64,000 nucleotides of DNA from Teichococcus rhizosphaerae (GTDB lineage Bacteria > Pseudomonadota > Alphaproteobacteria > Acetobacterales > Acetobacteraceae): positions 1 to 64,000 of the forward strand of contig NZ_PDNU01000017.1 of NCBI RefSeq assembly GCF_002631185.1. The letters are read 5' to 3'. A model generated the notes under the pieces. It did not search any database. It had not been told where the DNA came from and saw only the letters and a list, made by a program, of their open reading frames with translations. Made by a program: the position numbers and the translations under genes. Positions 1 to 8,818 of the stretch are shown here, one piece after another. Every line of letters begins with the position of its first letter. The first letter of the stretch is position 1.

Positions 1-708
1 GTGATGCAGGCCTTCTCGGCCGGGCAGATCGAGGCCTCCTCGATGGGCGCCTCGGGCTATGCCGGTGCCTGGCTCGACACCAACGGGGCGGTGGAGCCGC
101 TGGTGGTGCCGCTGGAGAGCGACGGCTCCTCTTCCTACATCTCGGTGATGGTGACGCGGAAGGATTCCGGCATCACCTCGCTGGAGCAGATGAAGGGCAA
201 GTCCCTCGCCTGGGCCGACCCGAACTCCACCTCCGGCTACCTGATCCCGCGCTCCGAGCTGCGCAATTCGGGCGTCGACATCAACGGCTTCTTCTCCCGC
301 ACCGGCTTCGCCGGCGGGCATGAGCAGGCGGTGGTGGCGGTGCTGCAGAAGCAGTACGACGCCTGCTGCACCTGGGCTTCCGGCATCGGCGACCAGAGCC
401 AGGGCTTCAGCCGCGGCAACCTGCAGGCGATGGTCTCCAAGGGCATGCTGAAGATGTCCGACCTCAACCTGATCTGGAAGTCCCGTCCCATCCCAAACGG
501 CCCGCTGGTGGTGCGCTCCGCCCTTCCGGCGGCGTTCAAGGAGGACTTCACCAACTTCCACCTGGCGCTGCCCACCAGCCACCCGAAGATCTACTCGGAC
601 ATCGAGCGCGGCGGCGGCAAGGGCTATGAGCGCGTGACCCACGCCATGTTCGAGCCGATCATGCAACTGCGCCGCGAGGAGGCCGCCGAGCGCCGCCGGC
701 GCTCCTGA
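1..708 (+). CDS. phnD: Phosphonate ABC transporter substrate-binding protein PhnD, 3' part
   Basis: C-terminal 235 residues of a periplasmic phosphonate/phosphite-binding protein; the 5' part with the export signal lies outside the window. The fragment shows the family pattern of a serine-rich ligand loop (SDGSSSYISVM), then LEQMKGKSLAWADPNSTSGYLIP, which in this family begins the second lobe, and a late NGPLVVRSALP segment. Two phnE permease genes follow on the same strand, which supports the substrate class. The ATPase gene phnC is presumably upstream. The gene ends in an arginine-rich tail whose last codons are the first copy of a 29-bp tandem repeat running downstream. Confidence 0.9.
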   Translation: MMQAFSAGQIEASSMGASGYAGAWLDTNGAVEPLVVPLESDGSSSYISVMVTRKDSGITSLEQMKGKSLAWADPNSTSGYLIPRSELRNSGVDINGFFSRTGFAGGHEQAVVAVLQKQYDACCTWASGIGDQSQGFSRGNLQAMVSKGMLKMSDLNLIWKSRPIPNGPLVVRSALPAAFKEDFTNFHLALPTSHPKIYSDIERGGGKGYERVTHAMFEPIMQLRREEAAERRRRS

Positions 709-879
709 ACATCGCCCCGCGCCGCCGGCACTGCTGAGCGACGGCCCGCGCCGTCGGCGCTGCTGAGCGACAGCCCGCGGCGCCGGCGCCGCCGAACAAC
801 AGCCCGCGCCGTCGGCGCTGCTGACCATGGCCTGGCGCCGCAGGCGTCGTTGACCATGGGCCGGCGTCGCCGAGCCGGC
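706..879 (+). repeat. 29-bp tandem repeat starting at the phnD stop codon (about 6 units)
   Basis: Six imperfect 29-bp units start at 706, 735, 764, 793, 822 and 851. The first begins with the phnD stop TGA, and five of six carry TGA at the same place. Each unit is TGA, a short spacer, then a GC dyad such as GCGCCGTCGGCGC. The last codons of phnD resemble the dyad, so the array looks like a duplicated gene end. Later units are more diverged. No spacer sequences separate the units, so this is not a CRISPR. Confidence 0.8.
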
Positions 880-926
880 GGGCCGGGGGAGAGATCCACC
901 CTCCCCCGGCCCCTTCCCGCCCCCGC

Positions 927-1835
927 ATGAGAGAGTTCATGGACGCCATCGCCGCGCATCTTCCGGTGGTGCAGCGCGGGGAGGCCGCCTTCCAGGCGCT
1001 TCGCCGCCAGCGCCGCAACGCCACGCTGCTGGGCCTCGGCCTGCTGGCCGCCCTGTTGCTGCTGGCCGCCCGCATCAGCGAGTTCCACCCCGCCACCCTG
1101 GCCGCCGGCCTGCCGCGTATCGGCGAGTATTTCCAGCGCATCCTGCCGTCGCTGCAATGGTCCGCCCTGCTCGCCGGGCCGGACACCGAGGGCAGCATCG
1201 CCTTCTGGTTCTACCGCCTCGATTCCTGGCTGCTGCTGCTGGCGCAGACGGCGCAGATGGCGGCGCTCGCCACGCTTTCCGGCGCCGCCGTGGCGCTGCT
1301 GCTGGCCTTTCCCGCCGCGCGCAACCTGGGCGCCGGGCGCTGGCTCTCGCCGCTGACGCGCCGCGCGCTCGAGGCCACCCGCACCGTGCCCGAGATCGTC
1401 TATGCGCTGATCTTCGTCTGGGCCTTCGGCGTCGGGCCGCTGGCCGGCATCCTGGCCATCGCCATCCACACCGCCGGCGCGCTGGGCAAGCTCTTCGCCG
1501 AGGTGATCGAGAACGCCGAGATGCAGGCCTGGGACGGCATGCGCGCCTCGGGCGCCAACTGGGCGCAGGCCTGCCGCTACGCCATCCTGCCGCAGGTGGC
1601 GCCCAACCTGCTGAGCTACGCGCTGCTGCGCTTCGAGATCAACGTGCGCGGCGCCAGCGTCATCGGCTTCGTGGGCGCGGGCGGCATCGGGCAGGAGCTC
1701 TACCAGGTGATCGCCTTCAACTACTACGAGGAGATCAGCGCCATCGTCCTGCTGGTCATCCTCGCCGTCATGCTGATCGACCTCGTCTCCGAGCGGCTGC
1801 GGCACCGTCTGATCCATGTGGCGGGAGGGCGCTGA
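927..1835 (+). CDS. phnE: Phosphonate ABC transporter permease PhnE (first copy)
   Basis: Inner-membrane permease of the phosphonate importer, 302 residues with several hydrophobic segments. The cytoplasmic coupling (EAA) loop is visible around residues 192-230, ending in the GANWAQACRYAILPQVAPN stretch typical of PhnE, followed by GASVIGFVGAGGIGQEL. It is followed after one base by a second phnE, the usual arrangement for heteromeric PhnE1/PhnE2 transporters. The start ATG at 927 lies beyond the repeat array; an in-frame ATG four codons later (MDAIAAH) is an alternative. Confidence 0.93.
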   Translation: MREFMDAIAAHLPVVQRGEAAFQALRRQRRNATLLGLGLLAALLLLAARISEFHPATLAAGLPRIGEYFQRILPSLQWSALLAGPDTEGSIAFWFYRLDSWLLLLAQTAQMAALATLSGAAVALLLAFPAARNLGAGRWLSPLTRRALEATRTVPEIVYALIFVWAFGVGPLAGILAIAIHTAGALGKLFAEVIENAEMQAWDGMRASGANWAQACRYAILPQVAPNLLSYALLRFEINVRGASVIGFVGAGGIGQELYQVIAFNYYEEISAIVLLVILAVMLIDLVSERLRHRLIHVAGGR

Positions 1836-1836
1836 G

Positions 1837-2688
1837 ATGCGGCCGGATGCACGAACCGTTGCGCTGTGGCAGGCCCGCATGCCCGCCGCCTTCGGCCCCG
1901 CCGGCACCACCCGCGCGCTGCGCTGGGCGGGCGGCGCCGCCTTCCTGCTCTGGCTCGGCTGGAGCTTCTGGCTGTTCGACATCACGCCCCTGCGGCTGTG
2001 GAACGGGCTGGAGGGCCTGGCCACCATCCTGCGGCTGATGGTGCCGCCCAATCCCGGCGCGCTGTGGCTGGAGATCCTGAAGGGCATGGCGGAAAGCGTG
2101 GCCATGGCCTTCCTGGGCACCTTCCTGGCGGCGCTGGTGGCGGTGCCGCTGGGCTTCCTCGGCGCGCGCAACATCGTCACGGTCACGCTGCTGCGCTTTT
2201 CCGTGCGGCGCCTGTTCGACGGCATCCGCGGCGTCGACCAGCTCATCTGGGCGCTGGCCTATGTGCGGGCGGTGGGGCTCGGGCCGCTGGCCGGCGTGCT
2301 GGCCATCTTCACCAGTGACCTCGCCGTGCTGGCCAAGCTCTACGCGGAGGCGATCGAGAACGTCGAGAAGCGCCAGGGCGAGGGCGTCACCGCCTCGGGC
2401 GGGGGGCGGCTGCACGCGCTGCGCTTCGGCGTGCTGCCGCAGGTGCTGCCGGTGATGCTGGCCCAGGCGCTCTACTTCTTCGAGAGCAACACGCGCTCGG
2501 CCGCCATTCTCGGCGTGGTGGGCGCGGGCGGCATCGGCCTGCAGATCGCCGAGCGCATCAAGGTGCGGCACTGGGACGAGGTGGCCTTCATCATCATCCT
2601 GATGGTGCTGACCGTGGCCGCGATCGACACGCTGTCCGGCGCGCTGCGCCGCCGCCTGATCGGCCGCCGCGAGGCCGCCATCGCCTGA
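1837..2688 (+). CDS. phnE: Phosphonate ABC transporter permease PhnE (second copy)
   Basis: Second permease subunit, 283 residues. It shares the PhnE signature region (GVLPQVLPVMLAQALYFFESNTRSAAILGVVGAGGIG) and the EAA-type loop near residues 180-210. The ATG at 1837 follows the first phnE stop by one base, so the two are translationally linked; the frame is open further upstream but that would overlap the first gene. A long hairpin terminator follows at 2699-2750, closing the phn operon. The first and second copies are clearly different sequences, consistent with a heterodimeric channel. Confidence 0.92.
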   Translation: MRPDARTVALWQARMPAAFGPAGTTRALRWAGGAAFLLWLGWSFWLFDITPLRLWNGLEGLATILRLMVPPNPGALWLEILKGMAESVAMAFLGTFLAALVAVPLGFLGARNIVTVTLLRFSVRRLFDGIRGVDQLIWALAYVRAVGLGPLAGVLAIFTSDLAVLAKLYAEAIENVEKRQGEGVTASGGGRLHALRFGVLPQVLPVMLAQALYFFESNTRSAAILGVVGAGGIGLQIAERIKVRHWDEVAFIIILMVLTVAAIDTLSGALRRRLIGRREAAIA

Positions 2689-2698
2689 CCTCACGCCG

Positions 2699-2750
2699 CC
2701 GCGCATGAAAAGGCCCGGAAGGAGAACCTTCCGGGCTTTTTCATGCGCGG
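2699..2750. terminator. Long bidirectional Rho-independent terminator between phnE and gcrA
   Basis: Two 24-base arms (2699-2722 and 2727-2750) pair with a single mismatch around an AGAA loop. The core is GCCCGGAAGG/CCTTCCGGGC, with T runs on both strands beside the core. It lies between the converging phnE and gcrA genes and can serve both. Confidence 0.9.
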
Positions 2751-2766
2751 TTCAGGGCCGACCGCG

Positions 2767-3351
2767 TCAGGCGGCGTCGTCGCGCCGGTCGCGGGCCTTC
2801 ACATAGGCCACCGCCGCGTGCTCGGGGCAGTAGGGCTTCGCCGGGATGGCCTCGGCCGTGCAGAAGCGGAATTCTGGCGTGCCCGGCTCGCCGATCGGCC
2901 AGCAGCAGGAGCGGCCTCCCCGGCGCTGGAAGGGCCGGACCACGGCCGGCGGCGGCGCGGGGCGGCGGGCCGGCGCGGGCGGGCGCGGCGCGGCCAGGGC
3001 GGCGGCGGGCGCGATGGGCTGGGTGGCCGGCGGCAGGGTGGTGAGGGCGGGGCGCACCGGTTCCGGCTCGGGCGCCGGCGCGGCGGCGGGTGCCACCGGC
3101 AGGGGCTGCGGCTCGGCCACCGGCTCGGCCGCGGCCACCGGTTCCGCAGCGGTCGCGGCGGCGGGCGCCACGGTGGCGCGGGCCTCGCTTTCACGGCGGA
3201 TCGGGCTGGGGCGCGCCGGCAGGTTCAGGCGGTGCGCCTTGCCGACCACGGCGTTCTTGGAGATGCCCATGCGGCGGCCAATCTCGGCCGTTGAATGGCC
3301 TTCGGCCCAGAGGGTCCGCAGAGCCTCGATTGCTTCCGCTGTCCAATCCAT
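2767..3351 (-). CDS. gcrA: GcrA-family cell cycle regulator
   Basis: Sigma-70-associated cell-cycle transcription factor found in alphaproteobacteria; in Caulobacter it acts at methylated promoters. The protein is 194 residues from the MDWT start, the classic GcrA N-terminus. Residues 1-45 form the DNA-binding helix-turn-helix (TAEIGRRMGISKNAVVGKAHRLNLPARPSPI). A long Ala/Pro-rich linker follows, then the C-terminal RNA-polymerase-interacting segment with CCWPIGEPGTPEFRFC and YCPEH. The frame is open 28 codons upstream, but MDWT is preceded by a GGAG-type ribosome-binding site and matches the family. Confidence 0.93.
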   Translation of the reverse strand: MDWTAEAIEALRTLWAEGHSTAEIGRRMGISKNAVVGKAHRLNLPARPSPIRRESEARATVAPAAATAAEPVAAAEPVAEPQPLPVAPAAAPAPEPEPVRPALTTLPPATQPIAPAAALAAPRPPAPARRPAPPPAVVRPFQRRGGRSCCWPIGEPGTPEFRFCTAEAIPAKPYCPEHAAVAYVKARDRRDDAA

Positions 3352-3568
3352 ACCCAGGCTCCTGCCTCCACCCCCAGATACGGTAGTTAACGCCGGGGTG
3401 GCGACACAAGATGCGGCGCAAGCAGCGACTCGCAAAAGTTGTGGAAAAGAATTTCCCCTCCTCCGGATGAGGCGAGGCGGGCGTGGCGGGGCCGCGCCGG
3501 CCGCCTCTGTTCCCGCGAAACGGCGCCCGATGCAAGGCGGCGTTTCACGGGAACGGGAGAGCGCTGGA

Positions 3569-4555
3569 TCAGAACAGCAGGCCCTTGCGCAAAAGGCCGT
3601 GCACGCCCTTCTCGCCGTTCACCGTCTGGGTGACGTGGAAGTCCACCGCCAGCGAGCAGAACTGGTAGGCGTCGGCCGCCGAGAGGCTGCTGCGCGCGGT
3701 GATGAAGGCGATCATCTCCCGCAGCGCCTGCTTCATGGCGATGTCGAGATCCTCGTGCATGCCCATGCTGATGTAGTGGGTCGGCGTCTCGGCGCGCGGG
3801 TAGCGCAGGGCCGGGCGGCGGGTGCCGTCGCCCTTCTCCAGGCTCAGGCGGAAATGGCCGGTCAGGCACATCTCCAGCGCGGTGACGCAGACCTCGCCGT
3901 CACCCTGCACGCCATGGCCGTCGCCGGCGCTGAACAGGCCGCCCGGGCGGTGCACCGGCAGGAAGAGGGTGCTGCCCGCCACCAGCTCCTTGTTGTCCAG
4001 GTTGCCGCCATGGGCGCGCGGCTCCTTGGTGGAGATCTGCCCCCACTCCACCGGCGGCGCCACGCCCATCACGCCGAAGAAGGGCGCGAGCGGCAGGGTC
4101 ATGCCATGGTTGTCCGGCCCGAAGGGCAGGCGGCAGGTGCTGGCCGCGCGGTCCACGGGGATGTGGATGAGGCGGCGATAGGGAAAGTCCTCCGGCAGCG
4201 TGCCGACCAGGGCGCGGAAGTGGTTGTAGCCCCAGTCCGCCCCCAGCTCGATGCCCTCGATGTCGATGCGCAGGCAGTCGCCCGGCTCGGCGCCCGCCAC
4301 CGCCACGGGGCCGGTGACGAAATGCGGCCCGAGCCGCGGCATGGCGCCGGCCGCGATGGCCTCGTGGATCCCGGCCAGGGCCGCCGGCTTGGCCAGGCCG
4401 CTGCTTTCGGGCGGCATCACCTCGGCGGGGCCGGAGACGCATTCCATCACCACCAGGTCGCCGGATTCGACCGTGAGCACGGGCGGAAACGCGGCGTCGA
4501 ACGCCCCGAAGCGCACCGTCTCGGGCGAAGCGCGCAGATGATGGGTGGCAGGCAT
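3569..4555 (-). CDS. Acetamidase/formamidase family protein
   Basis: Cytoplasmic amidohydrolase of the FmdA/AmdA family, which hydrolyses formamide, acetamide or related short amides to ammonia and a carboxylate. The 328-residue length is normal. Family motifs include DNHGMTLPLAPFFGVMGVAP in the middle and GDGHGVQGDGEVC with the conserved His/Asp/Glu set, then YISMGMHEDLDIAMKQA. The gene stands alone on the minus strand between gcrA and the ABC exporter. The true substrate cannot be read from the sequence. Together with urease, asparaginase and nicotinamidase it adds to the ammonia-releasing enzymes in the window. Confidence 0.9.
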   Translation of the reverse strand: MPATHHLRASPETVRFGAFDAAFPPVLTVESGDLVVMECVSGPAEVMPPESSGLAKPAALAGIHEAIAAGAMPRLGPHFVTGPVAVAGAEPGDCLRIDIEGIELGADWGYNHFRALVGTLPEDFPYRRLIHIPVDRAASTCRLPFGPDNHGMTLPLAPFFGVMGVAPPVEWGQISTKEPRAHGGNLDNKELVAGSTLFLPVHRPGGLFSAGDGHGVQGDGEVCVTALEMCLTGHFRLSLEKGDGTRRPALRYPRAETPTHYISMGMHEDLDIAMKQALREMIAFITARSSLSAADAYQFCSLAVDFHVTQTVNGEKGVHGLLRKGLLF

Positions 4556-4618
4556 GACGGGTTCCCTCCTGGCCCCGCCACATTCCCGGCGATGCGGCGG
4601 CCGGTCAACTCCCGCCGC

Positions 4619-6514
4619 CTATTCCTTCAGGAAGCCGCCCGACTGGCGGCGCCACAGCCGCGCATAGGCGCCGCCGCGCGCCAGCAGCTCCGCGTGGCTG
4701 CCCTGCTCGGCGATGCGCCCCTGCTCCAGCACCACCAGCCGGTCCATGCTGGCCAGGGTCGAGAGCCGGTGGGCGATGGCGATCACGGTCTTGCCCGCCA
4801 TCAGGCCGGTGAGCTGTTCCTGGATCGCCGCCTCCACCTCGGAGTCGAGCGCGCTGGTGGCCTCGTCCAGCACCAGGATGGGGGCGTTCTTCAGCAGCAC
4901 GCGGGCGATCGCCACGCGCTGGCGCTGGCCGCCGGAAAGCTTCACGCCGCGCTCGCCGACATGCGAGTCGTAGCCCGCGCGGCCGCGCCAGTCGCGCAGG
5001 CCGGCGATGAAGTCGTGCGCCGCCTGGCGCGCGGCCGCCTCCACCTCGGCCTGGGACGCATCGGGGCGGCCATAGCGGATGTTGTCGCGGATCGAGCGGT
5101 GCAGCAGCGCCGTGTCCTGCGTCACCACGCCGATGGCGCCGCGCAGGCTCTCCTGCGTCACGCCGGCGATGTCCTGGCCGTCGATGAGGATGCGGCCCCC
5201 CTGGGGAGCGAAGAAGCGCAGCAGCAGGCTCATCGCCGTCGTCTTGCCCGCGCCGGAATGGCCGACCAGCCCGACCCGCTCGCCCGGCGCGATGTCGAGG
5301 TGGAAGTCCTCCAGCACCCCGCGCCCGGCCTTCGGCTCCTGCGCGCCCATCTCCTGCGTGCCGGCATAGGCGAAGCGCACATGCTCGAAGGTGATGCGGC
5401 CCTCGCGCACCGCGAGCGGGCGCGCGCCCTCCGGGTCCGGCGCCGTGGGCGGCACGGCGATGCTGCCGCTCGCCTCCTGCACCACGCCGAGATTCTCGAA
5501 GATGCCGGCGACGTTGAAGGCCACCCAGCCGGAGATGTTGGCGATCTGCCACGCCATCGGCAGCGCGGCCGCGACGATGCCGAGCTCGATCCGCCCCGCA
5601 TCCCACAGCCCGAGCGCGATGCTGGCCATGGAGACCAGCATGGTGGCGTTGAGGGTGGAGAGCAGCAGCGCGTTGAGCGTGACGAGCCGCATCTGCCGCT
5701 GGAAGGCGGCGGTGAGGCCGAGGATGCCCTCGCGCACGAAGGCGTCCTCGTCCTCGGCGCGGGCGAAGAGCTTGAGCGTGAGGATGTTGGTGTAGCTGTC
5801 GACGATGCGGCCCGTCAGCAGGCTGCGCTGCTCGGAGGCGGCGCGGGCACGGGCGCGCATGCGCGGCACGATGAAGCGCAGCAGCAGGCAATAGGCCGCG
5901 AACCACACCAGGATGGGCAGCGCCAGCCAGAGGTTGGCCGAGGCGAGGTAGAGCACCGCCCCCGTGCCATAGACCAGGATGTACCAGACGGCGTTGACCG
6001 ACTGCACCACGCTCTCGCGCAGCGCCGGCCCCGCCTGCATGACGCGGTTGGCGATGCGCCCGGCGAAGTCCTCCTGGAAGAAGGACCAGCCCTGGCGCAC
6101 CACGTGCCAGTGGCTCTGCCAGCGGATCATGCTGGTGACGCCGGCGTTGATCGCCTGCTGGCCCACCAGGTTCTGCGCCAGGATGGCAACGGGCCGCGCC
6201 AGCAGCAGCACGAGCGCCATGCCGAGCAGCGCCGGCCAGCGCTCGGCCAGCAGCGCGCCCGGCGGGTGCTCCGACAGCATGGCGACGACGCGGCCGATGA
6301 ACACCGGGATCAGCGCGTCGAGCAGCGCCACGCAGAGGCCGGCGAGGAAGAGCAGCCCGAACAGCGCCCGCGACTGCCGGATGAAGTGCCAGTAGAAGCC
6401 CCACAGCCCCGCCGGCGGCGGCGCCTCCGGCACCGGGCTGCCGAGGAGGCGGCTGGCCCGCTGCCCGGGCGCCGCCACGGGGTCGATGATTCGCTCGAAG
6501 ATGCGGCTGGCCAT
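4619..6514 (-). CDS. ABC exporter, fused transmembrane and ATPase domains
   Basis: Half-transporter of the MsbA/multidrug ABCB class, 631 residues. Residues 1-330 hold a six-helix transmembrane domain. The nucleotide-binding domain follows, with Walker A (GHSGAGKTT), the signature LSGGQRQRV, Walker B plus D-loop (ILVLDEATSALD) and the H-loop histidine in IAHRLSTL. It would work as a homodimer in the inner membrane. No paired half-transporter lies next to it. Substrate is unknown: lipids, drugs or a secreted compound are possible. The next gene (RTX-like) is separate and no membrane-fusion partner is nearby, so a type I secretion role is not supported. Confidence 0.92.
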   Translation of the reverse strand: MASRIFERIIDPVAAPGQRASRLLGSPVPEAPPPAGLWGFYWHFIRQSRALFGLLFLAGLCVALLDALIPVFIGRVVAMLSEHPPGALLAERWPALLGMALVLLLARPVAILAQNLVGQQAINAGVTSMIRWQSHWHVVRQGWSFFQEDFAGRIANRVMQAGPALRESVVQSVNAVWYILVYGTGAVLYLASANLWLALPILVWFAAYCLLLRFIVPRMRARARAASEQRSLLTGRIVDSYTNILTLKLFARAEDEDAFVREGILGLTAAFQRQMRLVTLNALLLSTLNATMLVSMASIALGLWDAGRIELGIVAAALPMAWQIANISGWVAFNVAGIFENLGVVQEASGSIAVPPTAPDPEGARPLAVREGRITFEHVRFAYAGTQEMGAQEPKAGRGVLEDFHLDIAPGERVGLVGHSGAGKTTAMSLLLRFFAPQGGRILIDGQDIAGVTQESLRGAIGVVTQDTALLHRSIRDNIRYGRPDASQAEVEAAARQAAHDFIAGLRDWRGRAGYDSHVGERGVKLSGGQRQRVAIARVLLKNAPILVLDEATSALDSEVEAAIQEQLTGLMAGKTVIAIAHRLSTLASMDRLVVLEQGRIAEQGSHAELLARGGAYARLWRRQSGGFLKE

Positions 6515-6604
6515 GGAGCGGCATGGCAGAACCCGATGGCGCGGCCTGTCAAGCGCAGGGCCATGACAGGCCGCGCCACGGTGGCGCGAGCGCCGCGCCC
6601 GCGC

Positions 6605-8569
6605 TCAGCCCAGGCCGAGGTCGCGGTTCTCGCCGATGCCGAACTGGAGGTAGTGCGCCAGCGGGTTCACCCCCGCCGCCGCCACATCCGCGTTGGCCGC
6701 GAGATAGGCATCGCCCGAGAAGGCGGCGCTCGGGTCGCGGTGCTCGGTCCAGCCGAACTCCAGGTAGTGCTGCACCGGGTTGACCCCGGCCGCCGCCACG
6801 TCCGCGTTGTTGGCGAGGTAATAGTCCAGGTCGAACCAGGCATTCGGGTCGCGCCCTTCCCGCCAGCCGAACTGGTCGAAATGCGCCTGCGGGTCCATGC
6901 CCGCCGCCGCCACGTCCGGGTTGCGCGCGAAGTAGAAGGCGGCATCCATCAGCGGGCCCTGCGGCGCGGTGGCGTGCGGGGTGGCCCCGGCGGTCGGGCT
7001 GTCCTGCGCCTGGCCGATGGTCAGGTAGTGCAGCAAGGGGTTGCCGCCGGCCGCCTCCGGGTTCTCCGCCAGATAGAGGCCGGTGGAGAAGGAGAGCGAC
7101 GGGTCGCGCCCTTCCTGCCAGCCGAACTCCATGTAGTGCTGCAGCGGGTCGAGGCCGGAGGCCGCCACGTCGGGGTTCTGGTCCAGGTAGTAGGTGACGT
7201 CGAACAGGGCGTTCGGGTCGCGGCCCTCCCGCCAGCCGAATTGCTGATAGTGCTCCAGCGCATCCATGCCGGCGGCCGCCACGTCCGCGTTCCGCACCAG
7301 GTAGAAGTCGCGGTCGAAGCCGGGGGTGGGGAAGTCCTCCGCCGCGCGCGGCAGGTTGATCACCAGCGCCAGGGAGGCGGAAGGGTCGGAGCGCAGGTCG
7401 CCCAGGCTGGCCACCGCCACCAGGTTGTGCGCGCCGCCCGCCAGCTCGGCCGCGGTGATGCTCCAGGCGCCGTTCTGGGCCGTGGCGGTGCCCAGCACGG
7501 TCACGCCATCGGTGCCGTAGAGGGTGACGGTGCTGCCCGTGGCGGCCGTGCCGTGCAGGATGGGGGTGGTGTCGGCGGTGATGTTGTTGCCTGCCACGCC
7601 CGTGTCGCTCGCGGCGTCCAGCAGCAGCGTCGGCGCCGGGGGCGGCACCTCCTCTTCCGCAGGTCCGGCCGGCACCGTCACGGCGAGGGGGCTGGAGGTG
7701 GACACCTCGAAGAAGTGCATCAGCCCGTCATCGGGGCTCCGCTTCGCCTCCACCGAGGTGGCGGTGAAGGCATGGGTGCCCTCCGCCAGCGGCGCGGTGG
7801 TGAAGTGCCAGATGCCGTTGGCGTCGGTCGTCGCCTCGCCCAGCTTCGTGCCCGCCGCGTCCTTGATGTAGACGAGGGTGTACTGGTCGTCGGGCGTCGG
7901 GGCGTAGATCTCGGCGCGGCCGGTCAGCACCGCGACGGTGCGGCCCTGCGCGTCCGTTTCCAGGCGCGGTGTCCCGGTCAGGCTGGCGGTGAGGTCGAAG
8001 TCGCGCGCGGTGAAGTCGGCGGCGCGCAGGGCAATCTCGCCGCGCACGGTGAGCGCCTGCGTTTCCGAAAGGCGGAACACCACCGCGCCGTCCACCTCGG
8101 TGGCCGTCGCCAGCAGGCCCGCGAGGCTGCGGTAGTCGAAGCCGGGCAGGCTGATCAGGTCGCCGCCATCGTCGCCGGGATGGAAGCCGAGGATGGTGTC
8201 GCTGCCCTCGCCCGCGCGGATGATGAAGGTGTCGCCGCGCGGGATCACGTGGCCAGCCTCATGCGGGCTGCCGCCGCCCATCAAGACATCGTCGCCCGCG
8301 CCGCCATCGAGGATGTTGGGCTGCGCGTTGCCGGTGATGGCGTTGTTCAGCGCATTGCCGGTGCCGGAGGACCAGGAGGTGCCGGTCAGCCGCAGGCTCT
8401 CCACATTGTCCGGCAGGGTGTAGCCGGAAAGCCAGGTCTCGACCGTGTCGGTGCCGCCGCCCGGCGCCTCGATCACCTGGTCCGACAGGTCGGAGACCAG
8501 GTGGGTGTCGTCCCCGGGGCCGCCGGAGATGATCCTGCCGCCGTTCAGCGGGCTGATTGCCGTGCTCAA
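6605..8569 (-). CDS. RTX-like/Ig-like protein with six C-terminal repeats
   Basis: Probable secreted or surface protein of 654 residues from the TTG chosen here. The N-terminal third has hemolysin-type calcium-binding features (SGGPGDDTHL, LDGGAGDDVLMGGG, AGEGSDTILGF). The middle carries two bacterial Ig-like modules, the second reading ATGSTVTLYGTDGVTVLGTA. Residues 418-654 hold six repeats of about 38 residues built on YYL..NPDVAAAG.....HYLEFGW.EGRDP; the third is degenerate and longer. There is no signal peptide, as expected for type I secretion. The frame is open to a GTG at 8722, but that part overlaps an AT-rich, promoter-like stretch, so TTG at 8569 is preferred with moderate certainty. 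Confidence 0.8.
   Translation of the reverse strand: MSTAISPLNGGRIISGGPGDDTHLVSDLSDQVIEAPGGGTDTVETWLSGYTLPDNVESLRLTGTSWSSGTGNALNNAITGNAQPNILDGGAGDDVLMGGGSPHEAGHVIPRGDTFIIRAGEGSDTILGFHPGDDGGDLISLPGFDYRSLAGLLATATEVDGAVVFRLSETQALTVRGEIALRAADFTARDFDLTASLTGTPRLETDAQGRTVAVLTGRAEIYAPTPDDQYTLVYIKDAAGTKLGEATTDANGIWHFTTAPLAEGTHAFTATSVEAKRSPDDGLMHFFEVSTSSPLAVTVPAGPAEEEVPPPAPTLLLDAASDTGVAGNNITADTTPILHGTAATGSTVTLYGTDGVTVLGTATAQNGAWSITAAELAGGAHNLVAVASLGDLRSDPSASLALVINLPRAAEDFPTPGFDRDFYLVRNADVAAAGMDALEHYQQFGWREGRDPNALFDVTYYLDQNPDVAASGLDPLQHYMEFGWQEGRDPSLSFSTGLYLAENPEAAGGNPLLHYLTIGQAQDSPTAGATPHATAPQGPLMDAAFYFARNPDVAAAGMDPQAHFDQFGWREGRDPNAWFDLDYYLANNADVAAAGVNPVQHYLEFGWTEHRDPSAAFSGDAYLAANADVAAAGVNPLAHYLQFGIGENRDLGLG
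6608..7318 (-). repeat. Six coding repeats of about 114 bp (HYLEFGW-type)
   Basis: DNA encoding the six C-terminal repeats of the RTX-like protein. Each unit begins with a Phe/Met-Asp segment and ends in Gly-Arg-Asp-Pro; units 1, 2, 4, 5 and 6 are 38 codons, unit 3 is 47 codons and has lost the GRDP end. The codons differ between copies, so the array is old rather than freshly duplicated. Confidence 0.75.
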
Positions 8570-8818
8570 GATGAAGCCTGTCCCCTTGCCGGCAGCCCCC
8601 GCGCGGGCCGCCGCGTCCGCCTCTCTTGAAGCAGCCTCGGCATGGCGGCCGCAAGCGTGGGCTTGGGCAAGAAAACGCGAGCAGAATCCGATAATTAACA
8701 AGAATTCAGGCGGCGGAAACACGGCCGGGGCGAAAGATGGCGAAAACCGGCGGATTGAAATGCCCCGCCCCCGCTTCCCGCCTGGCGCCGGAGCTGGAGG
8801 CCAGTCGGGCGCCCGCCC

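Noticed and set aside
2846-8629. A 1927-codon open frame on the + strand
   Set aside because: It runs antisense through gcrA, the acetamidase, the ABC exporter and the RTX-like gene, has Ala/Arg/Gly/His-biased composition and no family motifs. It is a GC-driven shadow, as are the long frames 36571-39060 upstream of dsbD, 35934-39899, 30504-34475 and 11806-13806.
8570-8722. Extending the RTX-like protein to the GTG at 8722
   Set aside because: The extra 51 codons cross an AT-rich, promoter-like stretch and show no signal peptide or domain; the conserved part begins after the TTG at 8569.
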